This document shows, in pieces, positions 1 through 7,271 of a DNA stretch of 12,556 bases. Within the stretch, counting starts at the first letter, position 1. Every line of letters begins with the position of its first letter. This DNA is from Spirochaetaceae bacterium UBA6243 (GTDB lineage Bacteria; Spirochaetota; Spirochaetia; Treponematales; Rectinemataceae), in assembly GCA_002441395.1 (NCBI GenBank), contig DJVZ01000052.1, positions 36,100 through 48,655 of the forward strand, written 5' to 3'. The notes beneath the pieces were generated by a model. The model had not been told where the DNA came from. It worked only from the letters and a program-made list of their open reading frames with translations, and did not search any database. The translations under genes and the position numbers were made by a program.

Positions 1-527
1 ACTTTCAGCCACACTGGGCCGAGGTTGATGGGATACGCAAAGCCGATGATGCCGTTCGCCTGGGTAGCGCTGACCAGTTTCGCGCCGAGCAGAGAATCCC
101 CATATGCCAGCTCATCGGTCACCAAGGTAACTCCTATGGCAAGCCCCTTCTTTCCCACCCATCCGCCCCCCACGGAGGCTCCGGCGCCAAGGCCGTTGTT
201 GCTGGCAAGCCAATCGCCGGCATAGCCCAGAATATCGGTATCGGAAGCGGTATCATTGATTATGCCCTGCACTCGTCCGAGATTCTCCGACGTAGGGGCC
301 AGATATGCCCAGGCACTCACATCCGCGAGCGTAAACGATTGGGTCGCCCCCGCGAATCCGGCAGGATTGCCGAAAAAGCTTGAGTAGCCCTGACTGAATA
401 CACGGAAGGTCCCACCCATGCCCATGGAGCGCGCGTCCTTGGGTACTATCTCCGAAAATTGAATTTGCGCGGACGCAGCCAAGACAGCCGTTATCAACAA
501 TATGACTATTAATGCTTTTCGTTTCAT
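1..527 (-). CDS. Outer-membrane beta-barrel protein, FadL/PorV-like (partial, C-terminus beyond window)
   Basis: The frame is open from an ATG at 525-527 to the left edge without a stop, so only about 175 N-terminal residues are seen. They begin with a signal peptide (MKRK, a hydrophobic run, then LAASAQ; cleavage probably after ASA). Next comes a stretch with RSMGMGGTF and, about 20 residues later, FFGNPAGFA. The pattern 'ARSMGMGG...NPAG' is typical of the N-terminus of FadL/OmpP1, PorV/PorQ and the treponemal UPF0164-type beta-barrels. The rest is Gly-rich with alternating hydrophobic residues, as expected for barrel strands. A strong Shine-Dalgarno (AAGGAG) lies at about 535-540. The start is 28 nt after the lipoprotein stop, so both are probably one transcript. 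Family level is fairly sure; the substrate, if any, is unknown. Confidence 0.75.
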   Translation of the reverse strand, partial: MKRKALIVILLITAVLAASAQIQFSEIVPKDARSMGMGGTFRVFSQGYSSFFGNPAGFAGATQSFTLADVSAWAYLAPTSENLGRVQGIINDTASDTDILGYAGDWLASNNGLGAGASVGGGWVGKKGLAIGVTLVTDELAYGDSLLGAKLVSATQANGIIGFAYPINLGPVWLK

Positions 528-555
528 ATACTTGCTCCTTTCACTTCCGGCTCTG

Positions 556-1374
556 TCAGCTGCCGCTGCCGCTCAACTGGTCGAGCAAATCACCAAGACC
601 CGCCGCATCGAAGAGCGTCTTCAACGTTGCATCATCCGCCAGGGAAGATATATCCGGTTCTTTGTCGAAATATTTTGTCACGTCGGCATCAGGATCTGCC
701 TTTAAATCTGCGACAGCCTGGGCAACGGCTTCCCCCGTAGAATATCCGTCAGCAGGATCGACGATATTGACGAATTTCACGAGCGCCGCGGTCTGCGCGA
801 GGGTGGCGACATCGAGTCCTTCAGTCACAGTCCCTCCATTGTCAGTTATCTTCTGTGCAAGCGTATCGACATCCGTGCCAAGTGCACCTATCTCATCAAT
901 AAAATCAGCCAGCGCCTCTCCGGTGAGATCAGCAGGAAGGAGCGTATTGATGATATCCGCAGGTTTCACGTCTTCACTGTCACTCAAACTCGCAAGCTCT
1001 CCTATCGCTCCATTGACATTGCTTATGACTTCATCAGCCCCGATATCGGCAAGCTTGATGTCAAGGATAAGCGCCTGCGCGGCCTGGGCATCGCTCGCCG
1101 ATCCTGTGTCGACAGTAGTTTGCAGCGTAGCAAGTACGGCAGCCTTTGTCGCGTCATCGCTGATAATGGTCTGGATAAAGGTGTCAGAGACAGAGCCGGA
1201 TGTAATGCCCGCTTGCGCAACGAGAGCGGCTGTATCCAGCTCCTTAATCTTCTCCACACTCGGCTGCCCAAGATTCGCCGCTTTGAAAGCATTGCCAATC
1301 AGTGCATCGCAGCCGGTAAAGAGCAATATGACCATTGCCAATAATGCTGCATATGCGACATATCCCCTTCGCAT
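556..1374 (-). CDS. Ala/Asp-rich lipoprotein of unknown function
   Basis: This is a 272-residue protein with a lipoprotein signal: MRRGY, a hydrophobic segment, and the lipobox LFTGC with Cys22 as the predicted lipidated residue. Asp follows the Cys at +2; in enterobacteria that marks inner-membrane retention, but the rule need not hold in spirochaetes. The mature part is acidic, rich in Ala, Asp, Leu and Thr, and has helix-like periodicity with no recognised enzyme motif. Two stretches resemble each other (LDTAALVAQAG near residue 46 and LAQTAALVKFV near residue 191), possibly a degenerate repeat. The start is supported by the Shine-Dalgarno GAGGAGG at 1380-1386 and a TATAAT box further upstream. 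It precedes the outer-membrane barrel gene by 28 nt, suggesting a shared envelope role. I do not recognise a specific family. Confidence 0.8.
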   Translation of the reverse strand: MRRGYVAYAALLAMVILLFTGCDALIGNAFKAANLGQPSVEKIKELDTAALVAQAGITSGSVSDTFIQTIISDDATKAAVLATLQTTVDTGSASDAQAAQALILDIKLADIGADEVISNVNGAIGELASLSDSEDVKPADIINTLLPADLTGEALADFIDEIGALGTDVDTLAQKITDNGGTVTEGLDVATLAQTAALVKFVNIVDPADGYSTGEAVAQAVADLKADPDADVTKYFDKEPDISSLADDATLKTLFDAAGLGDLLDQLSGSGS

Positions 1375-1412
1375 AGAAGCCTCCTCACAAAGCTATTTTT
1401 TCAGTAGAAAAC

Positions 1413-1418
1413 ATTATA
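1413..1418 (-). promoter_or_regulatory. -10 box of the lipoprotein/outer-membrane barrel operon
   Basis: On the minus strand a perfect TATAAT occupies 1413-1418, in an AT-rich spacer between the mtaB stop (1485) and the lipoprotein start (1374). Transcription would begin near 1406 and give a leader of about 32 nt that holds the Shine-Dalgarno. No convincing -35 hexamer lies at the 16-18 nt spacing, so an activator or an alternative contact may be used. Confidence 0.5.
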
Positions 1419-1484
1419 CGGTTCAATTGTAGTGCAGTTTCAGCAAAAATCAAGGGAAAAATCAGGATTATTCAGTGTTTTTAT

Positions 1485-2861
1485 TCAAATCCCGGCCAAA
1501 TATGCCCTGATTTCAGCATGTCCGCTCTTCGATTCATCCCGGATCACAATCTTGACGGCCTCGCCCGGATGAATATCGCCAATGCTGTTGCTGATGACTT
1601 CAGCCTTGAGGTAGTTCTCCGTCGTTCCAATAATCCGCGGCGCATCGGCGGTTTCATGCTCGACGACCATTTCGACTTCGCGGCCGAGCCAGCGTCCGAT
1701 GTAGGCATGCTTGCCGCGGCGGGCAAGCGCGAGCAGACGCTCGACGCGCTCGCCCATGACGCGCTCCGGCACATGCGGTCTCATGGTCGCGGCGCGCGTG
1801 CCGGGCCTCGGGCTGAAGGGGAAAGCATGAATCCACGCAAAATCGAACTCAGAGAGCAGACCGAAGGTGGTTTCGAACTCGGCATCCGTCTCTCCCGGAA
1901 AGCCAGCAATGATATCGGCCGCCAAAAACGGGTCGTCGCGGGCCGTGCGCAGCGCCCGGACGGCATGGCGCACCTGCCCGGCGCCATAGGGGCGGGCCAT
2001 GCGGTGAAGCGTGTCGGTACACCCAGACTGCACCGAAAGATGCATGTGAGGTCTCACGCGCGAATTAGCAAACGTCGCGAGGAAGGCCTCGTCGATACGC
2101 TCTGGCTCATAGCTTGAAATCCTGAATTTGATGGAATTTGTCTCTTTAATCAAAAATGCGAGAAGGCCAGCAAAATCGAGCCCGTCGCCGCGATACTGCG
2201 CAAGATTGACGCCTGTGAGCACGACTTCGGCTTTTCCGGACTCTTCGAGCTTGCGTACTCGCGCGAGAGCTTCCCGGGCAGGCAAGGAAACCGAAGGACC
2301 TCGGGCAAGACAGACCCGACAGTACGAACAGCGATTGTCGCACCCGTCCTGGATTTTGAGGGCCGGACGGGAATGCATCGCGAAGCGCTCGGGGTGAAAG
2401 ACAAAGCGGTCGAAAGATGCAAAAGCAGTGTCGGTCGCCGCATTGGAGCGCCCTTTAATCTCTTCTTGCCATTCGAGTACGGCGTGAAGCAATTCCCCAT
2501 GGCCCTGCCAGTTGTCCGACAGCCACCGCGCAAGCAAAAGCAGGCTCCCCTTCAAATCGCCGGATATGACAACGACCCGCTCTCCGAGGGCGGCGAGAGC
2601 ATCGGGTTCCATCTGCGCATAGCAGCCTGTCGCCACGACGACCGCATGGGGCACCTTTGCGAGCGCCGCCCTAATGTCATGCCGCGCTTTCTGCTCCGCC
2701 TTGGAAGTCACCGTGCAGGTGTTTACCACATAGAGATCGGCGGGAAGGTGAAATGGCACAATCTCCGCCCCCGCGGCGAGAAACTTATCCGCCACGGATT
2801 CCGTTTCGAGCTGATTGAGCTTACAGCCCAGTGTCTGAAATGCGACGCGCAACAGTGTCAT
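1485..2861 (-). CDS. mtaB: tRNA t6A37 methylthiotransferase MtaB (radical SAM)
   Basis: The 458-residue protein has the full methylthiotransferase layout. The N-terminal domain has the three auxiliary-cluster cysteines: Cys13 in TLGCKLNQLE, Cys49 in VVNTCTVTS and Cys80 in ATGCYAQ. The radical-SAM motif CDNRCSYC gives Cys174, Cys178 and Cys181. A TRAM-like RNA-binding end spans about residues 390-458. The 'TLGCK(V/L)NQ.E' start is characteristic of the MtaB branch rather than MiaB or RimO. Known family role: converting N6-threonylcarbamoyladenosine at position 37 of ANN-decoding tRNAs to the 2-methylthio form. The reading frame stays open upstream to 3326, but those codons lie inside the TPR gene. 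The ATG at 2861, 19 nt after the TPR stop and with a GGAG at 2873-2876, matches the family N-terminus. It is likely the last gene of the bactofilin-TPR-mtaB unit. Confidence 0.93.
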   Translation of the reverse strand: MTLLRVAFQTLGCKLNQLETESVADKFLAAGAEIVPFHLPADLYVVNTCTVTSKAEQKARHDIRAALAKVPHAVVVATGCYAQMEPDALAALGERVVVISGDLKGSLLLLARWLSDNWQGHGELLHAVLEWQEEIKGRSNAATDTAFASFDRFVFHPERFAMHSRPALKIQDGCDNRCSYCRVCLARGPSVSLPAREALARVRKLEESGKAEVVLTGVNLAQYRGDGLDFAGLLAFLIKETNSIKFRISSYEPERIDEAFLATFANSRVRPHMHLSVQSGCTDTLHRMARPYGAGQVRHAVRALRTARDDPFLAADIIAGFPGETDAEFETTFGLLSEFDFAWIHAFPFSPRPGTRAATMRPHVPERVMGERVERLLALARRGKHAYIGRWLGREVEMVVEHETADAPRIIGTTENYLKAEVISNSIGDIHPGEAVKIVIRDESKSGHAEIRAYLAGI

Positions 2862-2880
2862 AAAAACCGAGTCTCCGGCA

Positions 2881-3561
2881 TCAGTCCTGAATTTTCGCGA
2901 GCATGCGCGTCTTGCCGCTGAGCGCATCCTGAAGGTTGGGATTGAGGTTGACGGCCGCTTCGTATGCCTTAAGCGCGGGAAGGTATCGCGAGAGTTTCTC
3001 CCTGACCCAGCCAAGACGCGTCCACCATCGGGCATTGTTGGGGTTATACTGCAGCGCGGTACTGAAAGCGATGTCGGCATGATTAAACTTTCCCATGCGC
3101 ACAAAAAGCTCGCCGCAGAGGTAGAAGGTAACCGCCGCCTTGTTCCCTTCCGGAAATTTTGCCAGGTATTCCTGAAGATTGGCGAGGGCGGTTTCATTTT
3201 CGCCAAGATAATACAAGGATTCGCCGAGAGCCTGCGCGAGCCTGGGATCTTTGAACTTCGTGTAACCGGCTTGCGCGATATCGCGAGCCTTCTGGTACTC
3301 CTTGAGCGCATTGAGGCTCCACGCATAGCCTATATACGCCTCGATATCCTGAGGATTCTTTTTGAGTATTTCAGGGGCAATCAGAGCGACTTCATTGTGT
3401 TTCCCTTCCTGACTCATGCGCAGAATGTCCGAGCCCGTCATGCCTGAAGGAACGTTGATCGCCGCGATCAAGGTCTGGGCGGATGCTTCAGAAGCGCAGA
3501 CAATACATATAAATACACCTAAAATCGCAATCCGCGCGATGCTCTTTGATGTATGCCTCAT
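2881..3561 (-). CDS. Exported TPR-repeat protein
   Basis: This is a 226-residue protein starting at the ATG that overlaps the bactofilin stop as ATGA. It begins with a Sec signal peptide (MRHTSK, hydrophobic run to about residue 22, cleavage probably after ASA28). The remainder, from about residue 45, is helical with tetratricopeptide-type repeats. The clearest are about 73-105 (AYIGYAWSLNALKEY), 107-139, 143-175 and 177-210 (NPNNARWWTRLGW and PALKAYEAAVNLNPN). TPR proteins are protein-interaction scaffolds; an extracytoplasmic one translationally coupled to a bactofilin could help position cell-wall enzymes, but that is inference. An earlier TTG start at 3594 is possible, but it would put charged residues before the signal peptide and lacks a Shine-Dalgarno. 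The ATG lacks a strong one too, consistent with coupling. Confidence 0.85.
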   Translation of the reverse strand: MRHTSKSIARIAILGVFICIVCASEASAQTLIAAINVPSGMTGSDILRMSQEGKHNEVALIAPEILKKNPQDIEAYIGYAWSLNALKEYQKARDIAQAGYTKFKDPRLAQALGESLYYLGENETALANLQEYLAKFPEGNKAAVTFYLCGELFVRMGKFNHADIAFSTALQYNPNNARWWTRLGWVREKLSRYLPALKAYEAAVNLNPNLQDALSGKTRMLAKIQD

Positions 3562-3914
3562 GATGTGATAACCGTTGTCCCTTTGAAAAAGCAATTCGGC
3601 GAAAGATAAATATCCGGCGCAGCGAGACTCCCCTCGACATGCCCCCAGTCGAGGACCGCAATCAAAGAATCCGCGGCGATGTCACCATACACCTTGCCTC
3701 GAATTACCACTGTCGCGGCGTGGATATTGGAGTGAACGTCAGCTTGTTCCGTAATGTAGAGTTCGGCGCCGCAGCGGATGGTGCCGCTGACTTTTCCTTT
3801 GATCATGAGCGATTTCGATGATTCGATATCGCCCTCGAATTCGATCTCCGAGCCGAGCACCGTATCGACTTCCTCCTCATCGACAACGCTCAGCTTAACT
3901 TCTTCTTTGCTCAT
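3558..3914 (-). CDS. Bactofilin (polymer-forming cytoskeletal protein)
   Basis: The 118-residue length is typical of bactofilins. After an acidic, probably disordered N-terminus (to about residue 20) comes the core: SEIEFEGDIESSKSLMIKGKVSGTI, then ADVHSNIHAATVVIRGKVYGDI. It has the regular spacing of hydrophobic residues and Gly turns that forms the right-handed beta-helix of the DUF583/bactofilin family. Bactofilins self-assemble into filaments without nucleotides and recruit or place cell-wall enzymes. The short C-terminal strand ends FKGTTVITS. The start ATG has no Shine-Dalgarno; a promoter sits directly in front of it. The stop overlaps the start of the TPR gene (ATGA), so the two are translated together. 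Confidence 0.9.
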   Translation of the reverse strand: MSKEEVKLSVVDEEEVDTVLGSEIEFEGDIESSKSLMIKGKVSGTIRCGAELYITEQADVHSNIHAATVVIRGKVYGDIAADSLIAVLDWGHVEGSLAAPDIYLSPNCFFKGTTVITS

Positions 3915-3923
3915 CGAAACAAT

Positions 3924-3952
3924 ATGATAAAGAAATAGCCCGTTTTCAGCAA
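3924..3952 (-). promoter_or_regulatory. Promoter of the bactofilin-TPR-mtaB unit, likely giving a near-leaderless transcript
   Basis: On the minus strand TTGCTG (3947-3952) and TATCAT (3924-3929) are separated by exactly 17 nt. The -10 box ends 9 nt before the bactofilin ATG, so transcription would begin about 2-3 nt upstream of the start codon. No Shine-Dalgarno is present there, which agrees with leaderless initiation. Confidence 0.5.
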
Positions 3953-3966
3953 GAAGCTTTATCGAT

Positions 3967-3989
3967 GGCCGCGGGCGCCGGCCCCGGCC
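3967..3989 (-). terminator. GC-rich hairpin just after rsmA
   Basis: Beginning 3 nt after the rsmA stop, the minus strand can fold into a hairpin: GGCCG and GGGC pair with GCCC and CGGCC across one bulged G and a 4-nt loop (nine G-C pairs). No U-run follows, so it is not a canonical intrinsic terminator. It may pause polymerase, protect the 3' end, or need a helper factor. It separates comEC-rsmA from the bactofilin promoter. Confidence 0.4.
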
Positions 3990-3992
3990 TGG

Positions 3993-4916
3993 TCAGTGCC
4001 TATCAGGGCGGCCGGGCGGCATCAATGCACGGTACAATACAAAAAGTTCTTCCGGATTGAGCACTTCCGCGCGGATATCGGCGCCAAAGCCGATGCTCTT
4101 CAGGCTCTCCTGCAACCGACCTCCAAATTCGCCTTCATCCAGAGAAGGAAAAGTCGCGCGGGCCCAGAGATACAGCGCATTGCGCATTGTTTTTCGCCGT
4201 GAAGAAAAGGCCTCCCGCACGAAATCGAAAAAGTCTTTGCGCTGTTCGAAGGGCACTGGCTCCTTTTTCGGCACGAGTTGAATTACGGAACTCGTCACCC
4301 GCGGCTGGGGCCAGAAAGCGCTCGCCCCAATATCGAACAATATGCGCACATCGCACACGGAAGCACAGAGGACGCTGAAGGCGGCATAATCTTTGCTCCC
4401 GGGCCGAGCGGTCATGCGCCGCGCGGCTTCTCTTTGAAGCGTGAATACCATACGCGGCGGCACGCAGCCATGCTTGAGAAGATCCATAATTATGTCAAAG
4501 GCTACATTGTAGGGCAGGTTTCCAAAAACGCGGTCAGGGCGATCTGCCTGTATGCGCCATGTTTTGAGCATATCGCCTTTTACGATCGAAAAATTGTCAC
4601 AGCTTGAAAAAAGTCCCTCAAGGAGACGCACAAAGCCGTAATCGATTTCGAACGCGGTGAGCAGCGCCCCCTTTTCCAGGATGAGTTCGGTCATCGCGCC
4701 AAGGCCGGGCCCGATTTCCCATACGCGCATGCCCGCTTCTACTTCAAGGGCTCGAATGATCCGTTCGCGCGCCTGCCGGTCGACAAGAAAATTCTGGCCG
4801 AAACGCCGGCTCATCGCGAGATTGTTGTTCTCGAGAAAAGCGCGGATCGAAGCAGGGGAATCGTAATTTAACTCATTATAACCCATATAAATGACAAGCC
4901 TCTTCTGAAAGTTCAT
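3993..4916 (-). CDS. rsmA: 16S rRNA (adenine1518-N6/adenine1519-N6)-dimethyltransferase RsmA/KsgA
   Basis: With the ATG at 4916 the protein has 307 residues. Motifs of the KsgA/RsmA family appear in order: SRRFGQNFLVD (36-46), the SAM-binding WEIGPGLGAMTE (66-77), acidic Glu90 and the catalytic NLPY (133-136). They are followed by FWPQP.V.S (201-210) and the C-terminal FVREAFSSRRKTMRNAL. The enzyme dimethylates two adjacent adenines in the 3' terminal helix of 16S rRNA late in small-subunit assembly. Two starts are plausible: 4916, whose ATG forms an ATGA overlap with the comEC stop, and an ATG at 4886, which matches the family's usual N-terminal length. The open frame further upstream to 5510 is inside comEC and is not real. 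It forms a probable operon with comEC. Confidence 0.95.
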   Translation of the reverse strand: MNFQKRLVIYMGYNELNYDSPASIRAFLENNNLAMSRRFGQNFLVDRQARERIIRALEVEAGMRVWEIGPGLGAMTELILEKGALLTAFEIDYGFVRLLEGLFSSCDNFSIVKGDMLKTWRIQADRPDRVFGNLPYNVAFDIIMDLLKHGCVPPRMVFTLQREAARRMTARPGSKDYAAFSVLCASVCDVRILFDIGASAFWPQPRVTSSVIQLVPKKEPVPFEQRKDFFDFVREAFSSRRKTMRNALYLWARATFPSLDEGEFGGRLQESLKSIGFGADIRAEVLNPEELFVLYRALMPPGRPDRH

Positions 4917-6541
4917 TCTTCCTGCAGTTCGAACAGCAGGATCTTGCCCCTCGCGCGAAGAGAGGGATTCTTCGAGTCCAGCATCTCCATTGTGCGGCGC
5001 GAATTTCGCCACTGCAACCATGGAACAGCATAAATGAGGGCAATAATCAAGGCAATGAGTATGCATGCGGCAATGCGTCCTGCCATGTCCGATTCCAGAT
5101 GAATCGCGGGCAGAGATGCGCCGAATGCAAGAATTGAGGTGAGGACTGTCTGCAAGAGTTCGAGGGCCGGCGCCGTGATATGCCCGATTACAGGAAAAAA
5201 CCCCGCGAGAAGCCCTCCAGAAAGCGCGATCCACATAAATGCGAGCATGACGGGCGCCGCGGCGGTCGCGGAAAGAACGCTCGCGGGGATGAGTGTTCCG
5301 AAAGTGAGCACCGATACCATGGCGGTGCCACAGATGGCCGCGAGCGACGCGGAAAGAGCCTGCGCGATCGAATTTGGCAGATAAGGCTTTAGAAAGCCCG
5401 AAAATCGATGGGCAAACAGCATGAGCCCTGCCATGGCACTGAAAGAGTAAATGCTTGACAGAGAATTGATTGAAGAAGGCGCAAGCAGCGCGAGCAGAAC
5501 AGCGGCACACGAAAGCAGGGCAAAAGAGGACTGCGGCCTGTCGAGCGCCTTGCCAATTTCAGCGATGCTGAGCATGAATATAGCCCTCAAAAGAGAAGGC
5601 CCCGGGCCGGCCAGCCACACGAAGAACCATGCGAAACCGAGCGACACCCGGCGCACCCTCTTCTCTTTGCGCGCGACACGCCGACCGACAAGCGACACCA
5701 GGGCGCAGATAATCGAGAGATGCTGGCCAGAGAGCGCAAGCAAGTGCGCACACCCGGCTTCCTGAAAAAGCCCCTTGAATTCAGTGTCGAGCTCATCCTT
5801 GACGCCCAGCAGCAAGGCCTGGGCAAGGGGGCCGGCCTTTCCGGCCGCCGCCGAAATGCCTTGGGCAAAATGACGCGCGAGCACCGCGCGAAACCGTGCA
5901 AAGAACCTGGCGTCCTCCAGTCGCTTTATGTCGCGCGCGTCGACCCAGAAAAAATCTCCGCCACGCACCGATTCTGCCCGAATCATGGTTCCGGCAGAAA
6001 GTCTTGGTCCTGCCCCTGAGAGCAGAAACTGGGAAAATGCAGGCCTTTTCCACTCGCAGCGCACGCGAAAATTCAACCCCACAAACTCCAACGCCCGCAC
6101 TTTGAGCTCGAGCTTGCGATTTTTTCTCGCCGTCGTCTGGGAATCGATATCGAGCCGGCCCTCAAACGCATCGATGTGCAGGCCGCGCACATCGGCGGAC
6201 GCAACCGCGTCCGGAACCGCCTCCTGCTGGGTCTGAAATCGGAGCACGCCCGCACTGAGCGCACATCCCGCGCACAGGGCACCAAGGAGGATGCGTCCAC
6301 GCTTCGCCGCCGCGGCGCACAGTTCCATCCAGCTCACCGCAAAGGCGCCAAACACCACAGCAAAGCCCAACTGCAAGGTCCCGCCGCCCCCCAACCCAAG
6401 CCCCGCCCAGAGCCCGAGGGCGGCCAGACACACAGGCGGACCACGGCGCTCGATGTTCCGCCACAGTATTCGCACACCCCACTTCAAATTTGCCACGATC
6501 CCTTCATAAAAAAGACGCACAGAACTCTCTTTATGCTTCAA
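4913..6541 (-). CDS. comEC: ComEC/Rec2-type DNA-uptake channel, lacking the C-terminal MBL domain
   Basis: This is a 542-residue polytopic membrane protein. Hydrophobic segments lie at about 37-70 and 83-100, then a soluble region to about 235 that resembles the ComEC N-terminal (DUF4131-like) domain. The Competence domain follows, with GVKDELD (246-252), HLLALSGQHLSI (266-277) and GPSLLRAIFMLSI (314-326), then several more membrane helices to about 508. ComEC forms the inner-membrane channel for single-stranded DNA during transformation. The protein ends with a short charged tail instead of the metallo-beta-lactamase-like domain (no HxDxDH) found in full-length ComEC. The start is uncertain: the frame opens with TTG at 6541, while GTG at 6520 or 6496 and TTG at 6487 are alternatives. 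No in-frame ATG occurs before residue 72. It is divergent from the CPBP gene. Confidence 0.88.
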   Translation of the reverse strand: MKHKESSVRLFYEGIVANLKWGVRILWRNIERRGPPVCLAALGLWAGLGLGGGGTLQLGFAVVFGAFAVSWMELCAAAAKRGRILLGALCAGCALSAGVLRFQTQQEAVPDAVASADVRGLHIDAFEGRLDIDSQTTARKNRKLELKVRALEFVGLNFRVRCEWKRPAFSQFLLSGAGPRLSAGTMIRAESVRGGDFFWVDARDIKRLEDARFFARFRAVLARHFAQGISAAAGKAGPLAQALLLGVKDELDTEFKGLFQEAGCAHLLALSGQHLSIICALVSLVGRRVARKEKRVRRVSLGFAWFFVWLAGPGPSLLRAIFMLSIAEIGKALDRPQSSFALLSCAAVLLALLAPSSINSLSSIYSFSAMAGLMLFAHRFSGFLKPYLPNSIAQALSASLAAICGTAMVSVLTFGTLIPASVLSATAAAPVMLAFMWIALSGGLLAGFFPVIGHITAPALELLQTVLTSILAFGASLPAIHLESDMAGRIAACILIALIIALIYAVPWLQWRNSRRTMEMLDSKNPSLRARGKILLFELQEE

Positions 6542-6587
6542 AAAGCGATGACAGAAAATTCAATTCGTAGTATTGTGCGAGGTAGAC

Positions 6588-7256
6588 ATGGCCGATCCTT
6601 CCGCAAAGCGATTTTCCACATATATCGCTCTTCTCCTTGCCTGTATCGCCGTCTGGGCGGATATCATCTTCTCCATACCCCAGCCCACCGCCTTTTCGAT
6701 CACATGGTTCATCGTCAGCGCGCTCAAAAACATTGTCCGAATCGTATTCATCCTCTACACTGCCTCTCAATTGTCGTTCTTCTCGATGCGTCAATGGAAG
6801 CGCGCGCTCGGGCATTTCCCGTCGCGGCCAGAGATGAGCAGAGCCTTGTCCGTGATGCTGCTCAGCATGGGCTGTGCGGGAATCGGCATGGTGGTCTCAT
6901 GGCTGAGCGGCTTATCGAACCCTCTTCTTATTGCGCACCGGCACGTTTCGGTGCTGGTTTTGCTGCCTTTCATAGTGTTTTCGAGCATCTCCGTAGGGTA
7001 TGCGGAAGAACTGTTCTTCCGCTTTTTTCTGATCGACGGACTGGCCGAGGCGGGGACGTCCATCAATACAGCCGCCTTTGTCTCGACCCTCATCTTCGCG
7101 CTCTCGCATTACGCGCAGGGAATCTTCGGCATCGCGTTCGCGGGAGCGCTCGCGGCGGTCTATACAAGCCTGAGATTCCGCGGGTATGGGCTTCATTCCC
7201 TCGCGCTTGGACATGCCCTCTACGACGCCATCGTGCTGTTCATTGCATTGGCGTGA
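6588..7256 (+). CDS. CPBP-family intramembrane metalloprotease
   Basis: This is a 222-residue membrane protein with hydrophobic segments at about 11-30, 37-60, 85-107, 118-136, 160-173 and 178-192, plus the C-terminal one. The diagnostic motifs of the CPBP (CAAX protease and bacteriocin-processing, Abi) family are present in order: EExxxR as Glu140, Glu141 and Arg145 (YAEELFFRFF), FxxxH ending at His174 (FALSH), and HxxxD as His209/Asp213 (HALYD). All expected catalytic or metal-binding positions are kept, so it is probably active. Bacterial members act in prenyl-protein-like processing, bacteriocin immunity or unknown proteolysis; the substrate cannot be told. The ATG at 6588 has a good Shine-Dalgarno (GAGGT, 6579-6583) and is preferred over a TTG at 6573. 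Confidence 0.88.
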   Translation: MADPSAKRFSTYIALLLACIAVWADIIFSIPQPTAFSITWFIVSALKNIVRIVFILYTASQLSFFSMRQWKRALGHFPSRPEMSRALSVMLLSMGCAGIGMVVSWLSGLSNPLLIAHRHVSVLVLLPFIVFSSISVGYAEELFFRFFLIDGLAEAGTSINTAAFVSTLIFALSHYAQGIFGIAFAGALAAVYTSLRFRGYGLHSLALGHALYDAIVLFIALA

Positions 7257-7271
7257 ATCAAATACTCAGGG

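Noticed and set aside
512..1432. A 306-codon plus-strand frame opposite the lipoprotein.
   Set aside because: It is a Ser/Ala-rich low-complexity mirror of the lipoprotein, without ribosome site or motifs; the lipoprotein has a lipobox, ribosome site and -10 box.
1440..1484. Possible terminator after mtaB.
   Set aside because: The AT-rich stretch has two TGATTTTT copies but I could not build a stable stem followed by a T-run, so no terminator is called.
2862..3326. The mtaB frame remains open for 155 codons upstream of its ATG.
   Set aside because: The stretch lies wholly within the TPR gene in another frame, and the radical-SAM family N-terminus begins exactly at the later ATG.
3561..3594. 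Earlier TTG start for the TPR protein.
   Set aside because: It lacks a ribosome site and would put charged residues before the signal peptide, while the ATG at 3561 forms an ATGA overlap.
4917..5510. The rsmA frame remains open upstream by about 198 codons, as if a fusion.
   Set aside because: These codons run inside the comEC coding region, are rich in Arg, His and Cys without pattern, and rsmA has good starts at 4916 and 4886.
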